DNA from: Chromobacterium aquaticum
GTDB taxonomy: Bacteria; Pseudomonadota; Gammaproteobacteria; Burkholderiales; Chromobacteriaceae
DNA: 64,000 bases
Assembly (NCBI RefSeq): GCF_021129195.1
Contig: NZ_JAJOHW010000021.1
Span: forward strand, 1 to 64,000
Reading direction: 5' to 3'
How positions within the stretch are numbered: position 1 is the stretch's first letter; each line of letters starts with the position of its first letter. The notes beneath the pieces are model-generated. The model saw only the letters and a list, made by a program, of their open reading frames with translations. It was not told where the DNA came from and made no database searches. Below are positions 9,105 through 16,733 of the stretch, piece by piece. A program made the position numbers and the translations under genes.

Positions 9105-9748
9105 GCGTGCGCAAGCAGTTCTGGGCCGACCCCTACCAGACCGAGCTGCGCACCACGGTGGCGCGGGTGGAAGGCCCACGGGTCTGGCTGGACGCCACCG
9201 TCTTCTACGCCTTCTCCGGCGGCCAGGAAAGCGATAGCGGCAGCATAGGCGGCTGCCCGGTGTTGCTCGCGGAGAAACAGGATCAGGACATCGCCTACAC
9301 CCTGGCGGACGACCATGGCCTTGATGCCGGCGACGCGGTAACGGTGGCGATAGATTGGCAGCGCCGCTACCGGCTGATGCGGCTGCACTTCGCCGCCGAA
9401 CTGGTGCTGGAAACCATTTGCCGCGAACTGCCCGATGCGGAAAAAATAGGCGCTCACATCGCCGAGGACAAGGCGCGCATCGATTTTGCGCTGTCCCGGC
9501 CCATCACCCCGCTATTGCCCGCCATCGCCGCCAAGGTGCAGGCGCTGATAGACGCCGATCTCGCCATCGTCAGCGCCTATTCCGACGAGCAAAACCAGCG
9601 CCGCTACTGGGAACTGCCCGGCCTCTACCGCGTGCCCTGCGGCGGCACCCATTTGCGTCGCAGCGGCGAAGTGGGAGAACTCAAGCTCAAACGCAAGAAC
9701 GTGGGCCAGGGCAAGGAAAGAGTGGAGATCACACTGGCGCGGCCATAA
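9101..9748 (+). CDS. AlaX-like alanyl-tRNA editing protein with altered zinc site
   Basis: 215-residue free-standing relative of the AlaRS editing domain. This family hydrolyses Ser- or Gly-tRNA(Ala). The second zinc motif is intact (CGGTH, about residues 184-188). The first, usually HxxxH, reads LHFAAELVL, so the second His is Glu. The N-terminal FYAFSGGQESDSG corresponds to the FYPEGGGQPSDTG motif of the family. It is coupled to the GNAT gene by an ATGA overlap. The stop codon TAA is also the left target duplication of element R3. It may be an active variant with a Glu ligand or a specialised paralogue. Confidence 0.8.
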   Translation: MSVRKQFWADPYQTELRTTVARVEGPRVWLDATVFYAFSGGQESDSGSIGGCPVLLAEKQDQDIAYTLADDHGLDAGDAVTVAIDWQRRYRLMRLHFAAELVLETICRELPDAEKIGAHIAEDKARIDFALSRPITPLLPAIAAKVQALIDADLAIVSAYSDEQNQRRYWELPGLYRVPCGGTHLRRSGEVGELKLKRKNVGQGKERVEITLARP

Positions 9749-10112
9749 GAACCTGTTTACGATCTTTTCTGATCGGAAGTGTTGTTCAAAGCATTGAATC
9801 CGCTACGCGGATGATGATTTAGGGCCGGTTCCGCCAGGCGAACGGAAAGGGGAACAACGCGGCCAAATTCCCCTTTACCCCAAAGGCCGCCCTGCAAGCC
9901 TGGCCTGCGGCTTCCCGCCGGGGCCCGTCAGGCCCGAGGCGCGGCTGAACTCGCAGCGCGCTAACGTCGTGCTGCTCGAACAGGCAGCCGCTTAAGACCT
10001 CGGGCCTGACACCCGTCGGCAGGCTTGAAGGGACCCGGGGCGCGTCGGATACGTGGTCTCCTACGTATCTAGCAACGGCTAACCACATCTACAAAAGATC
10101 GTGAACAGGTTC
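9749..10112. mobile_element. R-family element R3 with a different, hairpin-rich core
   Basis: 364 bases bounded by the inverted ends GAACCTGTTTACGATCTTTT and GAACCTGTTCACGATCTTTT and by TAA duplications (9746-9748, 10113-10115). The core is unrelated to the other copies. It carries a 13-base perfect inverted repeat, GTCAGGCCCGAGG (9927-9939) and its complement (9998-10010), with a nested 7-base pair GCGGCTG / CAGCCGC (9941-9947, 9985-9991). No ORF with a ribosome site was found. It may be a larger MITE or a cargo-bearing derivative. Confidence 0.7.
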
Positions 10113-10118
10113 TAAGAA

Positions 10119-10145
10119 AACCGCGCCGGAGTACACGGCGCGGTT
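10119..10145 (-). terminator. Terminator of fibre cassette 4
   Basis: Ten-base perfect stem AACCGCGCCG / CGGCGCGGTT (10119-10128, 10136-10145) with T-rich DNA on the downstream (lower-coordinate) side, 37 bases past the assembly gene. Confidence 0.7.
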
Positions 10146-10181
10146 AGGGTTTCACGTGAAACGGCGTTTTACTGCAAACCC

Positions 10182-10766
10182 TCAGGCCGGCAGTTTCGGC
10201 CAGTCCGCCTCGGCCAGCTGCGGCCACACCGCCTGCTGCGGCAGCCGCGACAGCTCAACGCAGTAACGCTTCCACGCGCTCAGCAAACCTTGCTCCTGTG
10301 CCGTCGCCAGCCCCAGCTCCTGCGCATCCTCCAAAGGCCGGCGCTGAGCATAGGCAGTCGCCAAACGCTGCTTCAGCTCCTGCTGCGCCTGCGCCGTCAG
10401 CGCCGCGCGCTGCGCATCGGCATCCACTTTCCAGGCCTTCTTGTTCCACAGCGCGAAGGCCGGCGGCTCCAGCTCGGTGGCTTGCAGGCTATCCGGCGTA
10501 TCGCCGATTTGCGCCGTCACCGGCTGCGCGCTGGCCTTGCTCCACAGCTTGAGCACACGGAAATCCTCCGCCAGCTGCCAGCCGCCATCGCGGTAGACCG
10601 CCACTTGTCGCTCCGCCGCCTGCGGCGGCTCCTGTTCGGTGGCATGAGCCGGAACCAGCCAGGTTTCCTCAAGGTCCAGCGGCGACAGGTCCGCGGTGGT
10701 GGTGCCCAGATACTCGCCGGATTCTGGATGGTAGGCGTAGACGGTTTTCTGTTTGCGTTCTTGCAT
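10182..10766 (-). CDS. Tail fibre assembly protein (Tfa), cassette 4
   Basis: 194 residues. Tfa proteins are chaperones that help trimerise and attach the tip of the phage tail fibre. The N-terminal segment KTVYAYHPESGEYLGTT and the C-terminal YCVELSRL are the recognisable family blocks. The start is ATG 10766, 10 bases after the stop of fibre 4, the same spacing as in the other cassettes, and it has a GGAGACC ribosome site. It is nearly identical to the cassette 2 copy (13627-14211) apart from scattered substitutions and the C-terminal residues, so the two are recent duplicates. Confidence 0.85.
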   Translation of the reverse strand: MQERKQKTVYAYHPESGEYLGTTTADLSPLDLEETWLVPAHATEQEPPQAAERQVAVYRDGGWQLAEDFRVLKLWSKASAQPVTAQIGDTPDSLQATELEPPAFALWNKKAWKVDADAQRAALTAQAQQELKQRLATAYAQRRPLEDAQELGLATAQEQGLLSAWKRYCVELSRLPQQAVWPQLAEADWPKLPA

Positions 10767-10776
10767 GGCGGTCTCC

Positions 10777-11817
10777 TTAGTATTTGATGCAGGCGAGCAG
10801 GGCGATGTTGCGGGGGCGGGTTTCAGGACCAAGATCGGGCCAATATGCATCACTTCTATCCACGGCATACACCGTTGAATCCTCATAAGTAGGAACGTTG
10901 CCAACAGCACTTCCCGAGAGGTTAATTCGTACTCGTGTCGGAGTATCAGGCGTTCCATTCCCACTATAAACCGATAGCCGATGATTACTAAAAGCACTTA
11001 CCCCTGCGATAGCATGACCATGGCGTTGTACTGCTTGATTTTGCATCGAGCCTACTCCGCGCCCTTCATCTATCCCACGTCCATAATCCCAACTCCGTAT
11101 AAACTCTCCACGCAAATCAGGCAGCTTGAACGTTGTAGAGCCATCCCCAGCCCCATAAGTGGTTCCAATCACGGCAAACAAGCCGGGATAAGTACTGCGA
11201 CTGACCAGAGAGCCATCGCACTTCAACCAGCCAGGCGGCGCGTAAGGCATCGCAAAGTGGCCCACCAGGCCCGGCGCGCCGGACATGGTCAGCAGATTAG
11301 TGGTTGGGCCGTCCTCGCATTGGGTCAGGTCCACGTAAAAACCACGCGCCTTGACACCATCATTGTTGAACACGCGGAACTGGTTGCCCCAGACATCGAT
11401 ATTGACGTCGTTCAGCTTGCTATCGCTTTGCGGCGCTTGCAGTTGCAGTTGGCCGCCTTCCTTGCCGCCTTCCGCCAAGAAACGGGAATTGGGTTGGAAA
11501 TCCACCCGGCCATTCATCTTGCCGCCGCTCAGCGGCAAGGCATCGGTGATGCCATAGCCGGCCAGCGTGGTCGGCTTGCTGTCGCCGCCCCAGGCCAGCT
11601 TCTTCAACGCTTGCAGCAACTGGTCCTTGCGCGCCGGGTCCGCGCTCTGGCCGCTGTCGCGGATCACCGTCAACAGCTCGTCCTGGCTGGACTGGGCGGC
11701 GGACTGGACATTGTTCAGCCACTCCGAGGTCACCACCGTGCCCAGTTCGCCGGTGTAGGGGTTGCCGTCGTGGAACAGGCCATCCGGGCTGTTGATCGGC
11801 TTCATGGTGTTTTGCAT
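10777..11817 (-). CDS. Tail fibre protein 4 (collar-domain type)
   Basis: 346 residues. The conserved N-terminus contains LFHDGNPYTGELGTVV, presumably the baseplate-attachment part and shared by all four fibres. A short variable shaft follows (about 115-180). The phage tail collar domain then starts near GHFAMPYAPPGWLKCDG and includes STTFKLPDLRGEFIRSWD. The protein ends in ETRPRNIALLACIKY. It is expressed from its own late promoter (box 11978-11986) and followed by its chaperone. The receptor-binding role is inferred from the family. Confidence 0.85.
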   Translation of the reverse strand: MQNTMKPINSPDGLFHDGNPYTGELGTVVTSEWLNNVQSAAQSSQDELLTVIRDSGQSADPARKDQLLQALKKLAWGGDSKPTTLAGYGITDALPLSGGKMNGRVDFQPNSRFLAEGGKEGGQLQLQAPQSDSKLNDVNIDVWGNQFRVFNNDGVKARGFYVDLTQCEDGPTTNLLTMSGAPGLVGHFAMPYAPPGWLKCDGSLVSRSTYPGLFAVIGTTYGAGDGSTTFKLPDLRGEFIRSWDYGRGIDEGRGVGSMQNQAVQRHGHAIAGVSAFSNHRLSVYSGNGTPDTPTRVRINLSGSAVGNVPTYEDSTVYAVDRSDAYWPDLGPETRPRNIALLACIKY

Positions 11818-11940
11818 CGCGCTCTCGCTCCATTTACAGGGTTGGCCCGCTGGCCGGGCTGGCGGCTTGGGGCGGACTCCGGGCCGGGCGGGTGATTAGC
11901 AACCCCCCGCTGACCTGCTTCGCTAGTGAATCAATACCGT

Positions 11941-11986
11941 TATTTTGCCGTTTAGCGACGCGCGTCAGCAGTGGACGGATGTCAGT
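11941..11986 (-). promoter_or_regulatory. Late promoter of fibre cassette 4
   Basis: On the minus strand the box ACTGACATC (11986-11978) is followed after 31 bases by the -10 hexamer AAAATA (11946-11941). The same arrangement occurs at three other late transcription units. The box sits at about -52 to -44, where Mor/C activators bind in Mu. Confidence 0.65.
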
Positions 11987-12006
11987 AGGCCAAAGCTATA
12001 AGCGAT

Positions 12007-12034
12007 AAAAAAGCGACCATGATGGTCGCTTTTT
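12007..12034. terminator. Bidirectional terminator between fibre cassettes 3 and 4
   Basis: Ten-base stem AAGCGACCAT / ATGGTCGCTT (12011-12031) with A-run on the left and T-run on the right. It can stop the fibre 3 transcript on the minus strand. Confidence 0.75.
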
Positions 12035-12086
12035 CAAGAGGAACTATGGCCAAAAATACAGCCACACCATTCTCACCCTGATTATC

Positions 12087-13385
12087 TTAAATTACCTCAA
12101 GCGCAGTCACAGACAAACTGGACCCAGAGTTATCCCAAGTTGATGCATCCATGTTCCCAGGATTGAAAACAACAGCGGCTGCTGTTTCATTTCTGAATAG
12201 CGCCTTAATCACATGACTTCCCCTATTAAGAACCTGAATCCGATGACCGCTGTAATTAGACGTATAAGCACACCCTGGCTTTATCCCCAAGTGCCAGCGA
12301 GTACCGTGTCCAATTTTCACCCCATCTAACTCAATGCTTGGCTGCCCAAAACACAGCTCCCCGGTAGTTGCACCGAACGACAAGTCCCAGTCAATCCGGC
12401 CACGATAAGATCGGGCGTAATTATTTTTGAAAGTATTTGCGAACAATGTAGTCAGCCCATTGGTTACAATACGGGTTGTACTAAAGACATCCAGTAGGAT
12501 TTTTGGGGCATAAATAGCAATATTTTCATAAGCGTTTACAACTGGATTATTTTCCGCATTCACTTCAATTAATGCGATTAATGCATCATCGGGCTGACTA
12601 TCAAATTGAAGATGCGTATCCGGCACTTTTTGTGGATTGTATTTATCATTCGCCAAATCAAACATCACAAACCCCTGCAGTGGCCTCCAGCGAAGATGGT
12701 AAACCTTGTTTGCCTCCGTCAAAAAACTCCGTCTTTCCACTGGATACGCGGCAACATCATAAACACGAGTACCTCTCCAGACGATACTACTACCCCCGTT
12801 GATCACAATCTGGCCCAAGCTGGTCGAAATAGATAACTTATTACCTAATGCTCCTTGAATTTCAGGCATAAAAAAACTGCGTATTAAAGACTGCTCCATC
12901 ACCTCAGCTTTGGTGTAGGCATCAGCAATACCATAACCAGCTAGTGAATTAGATTTGTCCGCCTTGGTAGCCAGCTTATTGGTCACCGTAGCGGCAAAAT
13001 TCTGATCATTACCTAGGGCTGCCGCCAACTCCTGTAAAGTGTCCAATGCGCCAGGAGCGCCATTTACCACTCTGTCGATAGCCGTCTTTAACTCCACCTT
13101 GGTAGCCGCATCGATAATGCCGTAACCGGCCAAGGTATCCGGTTTAGCGTATCCGCCCCAGGCAATCTGCTTCACCGCCTGCAGCAATTGGTCCTTGCGG
13201 TTGGCGTCCAGCGCCTGGCCGCTATCCTTGATCAAGGTAATCAATTCATCCTGAGTGGTGGCCGTCGCCTGCTGCAGGCTGTTCAGCCAATCAGCGCTGA
13301 CAATGGTGCCCAGCTCGCCGGTGGTAGGATTGCCATCATGAAACAGGCCATCCGGGCTGTTGATCGGCTTCAGGGTATTTTGCAT
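12087..13385 (-). CDS. Tail fibre protein 3, without collar domain
   Basis: 432 residues from ATG 13385 (MQNTLKPINSPDG). The first 170 residues match the other fibres: LFHDGNPTTGELGTIV, two TLAGYGI-type repeats and a helical GALDTLQELAAALGND segment. The remaining 260 residues are unlike them, lack the collar domain and the ETRPRNIALLACIK end, and I do not recognise a family. The DNA encoding this part is visibly more AT-rich than its surroundings. No assembly gene follows; the terminator at 12007 does. This looks like a fibre whose receptor-binding half was exchanged. Confidence 0.75.
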   Translation of the reverse strand: MQNTLKPINSPDGLFHDGNPTTGELGTIVSADWLNSLQQATATTQDELITLIKDSGQALDANRKDQLLQAVKQIAWGGYAKPDTLAGYGIIDAATKVELKTAIDRVVNGAPGALDTLQELAAALGNDQNFAATVTNKLATKADKSNSLAGYGIADAYTKAEVMEQSLIRSFFMPEIQGALGNKLSISTSLGQIVINGGSSIVWRGTRVYDVAAYPVERRSFLTEANKVYHLRWRPLQGFVMFDLANDKYNPQKVPDTHLQFDSQPDDALIALIEVNAENNPVVNAYENIAIYAPKILLDVFSTTRIVTNGLTTLFANTFKNNYARSYRGRIDWDLSFGATTGELCFGQPSIELDGVKIGHGTRWHLGIKPGCAYTSNYSGHRIQVLNRGSHVIKALFRNETAAAVVFNPGNMDASTWDNSGSSLSVTALEVI

Positions 13386-13555
13386 CGCGCTCTCGCTCCA
13401 TTTACAGGGTTGGCCCGCTGGCCGGGCTGGCGGCTTGGGGCGGGCTTCGGGCCGGACGGGTGATTCGCAAACCACCCGCTGACCTGCTTCGCTAGTGAAT
13501 CAATACCGTTATTTTGCCGTTTAGCGACGCGCGTCAGCAGTGGACGGATGTCAGT
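13386..13555. repeat. Duplicated fibre leader, copy B (copy A at 11818-11986)
   Basis: About 170 bases, from the fibre ATG to the late box, are nearly identical to 11818-11986, with a few substitutions in the middle. It is a direct repeat flanking the fibre 3 gene, so recombination between the copies would delete it. Confidence 0.85.
13510..13555 (-). promoter_or_regulatory. Late promoter of fibre 3
   Basis: ACTGACATC box at 13555-13547, 31-base spacer, -10 AAAATA at 13515-13510, minus strand. The region from here to the fibre start is about 95% identical to the corresponding region of cassette 4. Confidence 0.65.
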
Positions 13556-13575
13556 AACTTGGAGCCCAGCCACAA

Positions 13576-13607
13576 AGCAAAACGGCGACCGAAGCCGCCG
13601 TTTTGCT
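13576..13607 (-). terminator. Terminator of fibre cassette 2
   Basis: Twelve-base perfect stem AGCAAAACGGCG (13576-13587) / complement (13596-13607), 20 bases after the stop of the cassette 2 assembly gene. Confidence 0.7.
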
Positions 13608-13626
13608 GACGCATGAAACTCGATGT

Positions 13627-14211
13627 TTAGACCGGTGCCACAGGCCAGTCCGCCGCCGCCAGCTGCGGCCACGCGGCCAGCTGCGGCAAACGCGACAGCT
13701 CGACGCAGTAACGCTTCCACGCGCTCAGCAAGCCTTGCTCCTGTGCCGTCGCCAGCCCCAGCTCCTGCGCATCCTCCAAGGGCCGGCGCTGAGCATAAGC
13801 CGTGGCCAAGCGCTGCTGCAGCTCTTGCTGCGCCTGCGCTGTCAGCGCCGCGCGCTCTGCGTCGGCATCCACTTTCCAGGCCGTCTTGTTCCACAGCGCG
13901 AAGGCCGGCGGCTCCAGTTCGGTGGCTTGCAGGCTGTCCGGCGTATCGCCGATTTTTGCCGTCACCGGCTGCGCGCTGGCCTTGCTCCACAGCTTGAGCA
14001 CACGGAAATCCTCCGCCAGCTGCCAACCGCCATCGCGGTAGACCGCCACTTGCTTATCCACCGCCTGCGGCGGCTGCTGCTCGGTGGCGTTGGCCGGAAC
14101 CAGCCAGGTTTCCTCAACATCCAGCGGCGACAGGTCCGCGGTGGTGGTGCCCAGATACTCACCGGATTCCGGATGGTAGGCGTAGACGGTTTTCTGCGTG
14201 CGTTCTTGCAT
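13627..14211 (-). CDS. Tail fibre assembly protein (Tfa), cassette 2
   Basis: 194 residues. It is a close duplicate of the cassette 4 chaperone, with the family blocks KTVYAYHPESGEYLGTT at the N-terminus and YCVELSRL near the end. The start is ATG 14211, 10 bases after the fibre 2 stop, with the same GGAGACC ribosome site. The C-terminal residues, which would contact the fibre tip, differ between the copies (VAPV here, KLPA in cassette 4). Confidence 0.85.
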   Translation of the reverse strand: MQERTQKTVYAYHPESGEYLGTTTADLSPLDVEETWLVPANATEQQPPQAVDKQVAVYRDGGWQLAEDFRVLKLWSKASAQPVTAKIGDTPDSLQATELEPPAFALWNKTAWKVDADAERAALTAQAQQELQQRLATAYAQRRPLEDAQELGLATAQEQGLLSAWKRYCVELSRLPQLAAWPQLAAADWPVAPV

Positions 14212-14221
14212 GGCGGTCTCC

Positions 14222-15658
14222 TTAGTATTTGATGCAGGCGAGCAGGGCAATGTTGCGAGGGCGAGTCTCAGAACCGCCCGTCACACCGGTTACGTTAACT
14301 CTACCGGCATATTTGGTCGGGCTGTAGCCGGTGAAGTGAGTGCCTTGAATTAAGTCTCCTTGGCCTATGTCATTCACCAAGAAGCTCATTCCACTCCATT
14401 CCAGACTAGGGTGCCTATGGGCCTCTACACTGCCTAATTGCGCACCCCCAAATGAACGCCCACCATCAACACCACGTTCATCGCCCCATCCCCGCAAAAA
14501 TTGGCCATTTAAGTTAGGCAAATAGAATTTGCCGGGATTGGCCTCCGCTCTATACGCCGCAAGCGCAGTAGGCGGCGAGAATGGCTGTGCATAAAGATTT
14601 TTTTTGCTGACTTTCCAGTCCTGGTAATAGCCGGAAGAAGAGCCGGATAGTCCTGGAGCGCAACCATCCACACCAAACAAGAGGGTGCTATCCGCGATGA
14701 AAACCCGCCGCGTGCTGGATAAGCTCCAGGTCAAAACACCATCGACATACAAACGATAACTTTGTCCGTCATAGCAAAAAGCGATGTGATACCAACGCGA
14801 AGTGGAAAATATGCCGGGAGTCCCTGCAGAAGCCTCGACAATGAACCCAGGCTCAGCACCTGCCAGCCATATCACCGGGGCCTTGCTCGCCTTATCACAG
14901 CTAATCGTTATTTCTCCCCAGGTTTTGGATTGATTCATGGAGATGATCCATGCCGCCTGATAACCGTTGCTATTGCCGGTGCCGGTGAAGTTTGGAAAAT
15001 GCCATCCTTCTATGGTGAACTCGTTGGGGTTGAACGCCTCGGCCAGCGGCATGCTGGCGTAACCACCGTTTTCCAATGTCTTCAGGCTTTGCGTCCCAAA
15101 CTTGGCCTGCTCTGTCGACATCCCTGCCCCGCCAAACGTAGAAACCGCAGAACCCCAGGCGCAATCCGCCAACTTTTCCAACTCGTCCAGACGCAGCATC
15201 GCTTGCACATCGCTCTTGATCGGAGCAAAGCGATGTCCGATGGCGCTGAAAAGCCCCGGATAAGTACTTTGCAACACTTGAGTGCCGTTAGCTCTCAACC
15301 AACCCTCGGGCGCTACCGGCATGGCGAAATACGCGACCTCTCCCGCCGGCGCCGCTGCTCTAAGCTGGCCCGTGGTCGCTCCATCGGTAATCCCGTACCC
15401 CGCCAGCGTGGTCGGCTTGCTGTCACCGCCCCAGGCCATTTTTTTCACCGCCTGCAGCAATTGGTCCTTGCGGTTGGCGTCCAGCGCCTGGCCGCTGTCC
15501 TTGATCAGCGCGATCAGCTCCTCCTGGGTGGAACGCGTCGCCTGCTGCAGCTTGTTCAGCCAATCGGCGCTGACGATGGTGCCCAGTTCTCCAGTGGTGG
15601 GATTGCCGTCGTGGAACAAGGTGTCCGGCGTGTTGATGGGCTTGAGTGCTTCTTGCAT
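14222..15658 (-). CDS. Tail fibre protein 2 with inserted LamG-like lectin domain
   Basis: 478 residues. Order of parts: shared N-terminus (LFHDGNPTTGELGTIV, 14-29), one TLAGYGITD repeat, start of a collar domain (EVAYFAMPVAPEGWLRANG, about 106-124), then about 220 residues that look like a concanavalin A/LamG jelly roll (EFTIEGWHF, RWYHIAFCYDGQSYRLYVDG, YQDWKVSKK), then the rest of the collar (FYLPNLNGQFLRGWGDERG) and ETRPRNIALLACIKY. The lectin-like fold thus appears inserted within the collar, suggesting binding to a surface glycan. It has its own late promoter and chaperone. Confidence 0.82.
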   Translation of the reverse strand: MQEALKPINTPDTLFHDGNPTTGELGTIVSADWLNKLQQATRSTQEELIALIKDSGQALDANRKDQLLQAVKKMAWGGDSKPTTLAGYGITDGATTGQLRAAAPAGEVAYFAMPVAPEGWLRANGTQVLQSTYPGLFSAIGHRFAPIKSDVQAMLRLDELEKLADCAWGSAVSTFGGAGMSTEQAKFGTQSLKTLENGGYASMPLAEAFNPNEFTIEGWHFPNFTGTGNSNGYQAAWIISMNQSKTWGEITISCDKASKAPVIWLAGAEPGFIVEASAGTPGIFSTSRWYHIAFCYDGQSYRLYVDGVLTWSLSSTRRVFIADSTLLFGVDGCAPGLSGSSSGYYQDWKVSKKNLYAQPFSPPTALAAYRAEANPGKFYLPNLNGQFLRGWGDERGVDGGRSFGGAQLGSVEAHRHPSLEWSGMSFLVNDIGQGDLIQGTHFTGYSPTKYAGRVNVTGVTGGSETRPRNIALLACIKY

Positions 15659-15732
15659 GGAATCGCCTCCCGCGGAAATGAAGAATCGACCATAGGCCGA
15701 TGACAGGTGTCGTTACTGAAATGATTGGAGAC

Positions 15733-15778
15733 GATTGTGCGGGAAGCGCCGCGGGCGCGGCAGCGGACGGATGTCAGT
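15733..15778 (-). promoter_or_regulatory. Late promoter of fibre cassette 2
   Basis: ACTGACATC box (15778-15770), 31-base spacer, -10 ACAATC (15738-15733) on the minus strand, 75 bases upstream of the fibre 2 start. The surrounding sequence is unlike cassettes 3 and 4, so conservation of box and spacing is meaningful. Confidence 0.65.
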
Positions 15779-15820
15779 GGCCGTCATGCCGCGGCCGGGT
15801 GGCCGCGGCATGGTTCGGGT

Positions 15821-16144
15821 TTACATCACTTCGGAGATTTGCCTGAAACCGGCCTGCAGTTCCTGGCGGATCGGTTCCAGCAAGGCCACCATCTGCTCGC
15901 AGTTGACTTGCTGGTCTTCCTGGCAGTTCAGCAGCAGCGTCATCATCGCGTGCAGGCTCTGATTGGCGGCGTGGACATGGACGATGCCGCGGGTCAGGCC
16001 GGCGTCGGCCTGGAGGTAATGCTGCTCCAGGTTTTCGGCAATGGCGTCGCAGCCTTCATGGCCGGCGCTGACAGCGCGCAGCTGCTTGATCTGCAGGTGC
16101 AATTGCTGCAGCAGCGAGGGTTCCAGCTTGGCTTTGGCGCTCAT
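15821..16144 (-). CDS. Small helical protein of unknown function, possibly DUF1484
   Basis: 107 residues, almost entirely predicted alpha-helical, with Cys residues at about 33, 75 and 82. I do not recognise a function; the pattern LLLNCQEDQQVNCEQMVALLEPI recalls the DUF1484 family of beta-proteobacteria, from memory only. An AAGGAGG site precedes ATG 16144. It lies between fibre cassettes 1 and 2 on the same strand and is preceded by a coupled 23-codon ORF. A 12-base GC-rich hairpin (15784-15811) follows its stop. It could be a regulator or an accessory of the tail cluster, or an older chromosomal gene. Confidence 0.6.
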   Translation of the reverse strand: MSAKAKLEPSLLQQLHLQIKQLRAVSAGHEGCDAIAENLEQHYLQADAGLTRGIVHVHAANQSLHAMMTLLLNCQEDQQVNCEQMVALLEPIRQELQAGFRQISEVM

Positions 16145-16212
16145 AGCAGGTCCTCCTTGCTCACGGCGTGGGAATTGCAGGGGTGCTGCCGGCAGAAACT
16201 CAATATATTCAT
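16141..16212 (-). CDS. Possible 23-residue leader peptide
   Basis: ATG 16212 is preceded by a strong GTGGAGG ribosome site and encodes 23 residues with two Cys (FCRQHPCNS). The stop overlaps the start of the 107-residue gene (ATGA), and its last codons contain the AAGGAGG of that gene. It may be a coupled leader or a small protein. Confidence 0.35.
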   Translation of the reverse strand: MNILSFCRQHPCNSHAVSKEDLL

Positions 16213-16689
16213 TATGGCCTCCACAAACATCTGCTTAAGGATGCCTGCGCGGCACGCGCGGAAGGCGTGGGCAGGCTCATGACAAAGTGGGAGGACCGCA
16301 GTGTGCACGGCAGCCCCCTTGCGGGGGCTCAGTGCCATGGCCTGCCCTGTTTGCGGCAGACGCATGGACGTAGCGAATCGCTGGCTAGCGATTGCTACCA
16401 CACTGAAATAGGACCTCCCAGTCCCGCGGCTGTGGATTGTCACAGCGCAAGGGCGAATGTAAGGGGGGCTAGGCCCAGCGTCAAGGCGGCGGCGGGCCGG
16501 GGGGTGGAGATTAGCACCAAAGCGGGCTTTCCCTGTGCAAAACCCTGTCAACAGCTATCGACTAATAGGGATGAGACATATACGACGCAAAGCTTAGGTC
16601 ATACTCAAGCCATCGTCTTTCCAAAGTACAGCGGACATTGAACAAGCTCTTGCCCCTACCCCAGTAATAATCCACAACGGCTCAAACAA
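16213..16689. other. Intergenic region between fibre cassettes 1 and 2
   Basis: About 480 bases in which I see no gene. It contains the palindromes AGCCCCC/GGGGGCT (16313-16330) and imperfect repeats around AGCGAATCGCT (16373-16400). The ORFs open here on both strands lack ribosome sites and family features. Confidence 0.4.
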
Positions 16690-16716
16690 AAAACGGCAGC
16701 GCACGGCTGCCGTTTT
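16690..16716 (-). terminator. Terminator of the tail operon after cassette 1
   Basis: Eleven-base perfect stem AAAACGGCAGC (16690-16700) / complement (16706-16716), followed on the minus strand by a T-rich tract; 17 bases after the assembly gene stop. Confidence 0.8.
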
Positions 16717-16733
16717 GATTGATAAACCCTGAG

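Noticed and set aside
9819-10088. 89-codon minus-strand ORF within element R3
   Set aside because: No ribosome site before its ATG, it lies over a large inverted repeat, and its composition follows the palindromes. I could not support it as a gene.
15784-15811. Hairpin CATGCCGCGGCC / complement as a terminator
   Set aside because: A strong stem but no T-run, and it lies only 6 bases from the late box of cassette 2; its role is unclear.
16141-16641. Long ORFs on both strands between fibre cassettes 1 and 2
   Set aside because: No ribosome sites or family features. Only the 23-codon ORF at the end has a good start.
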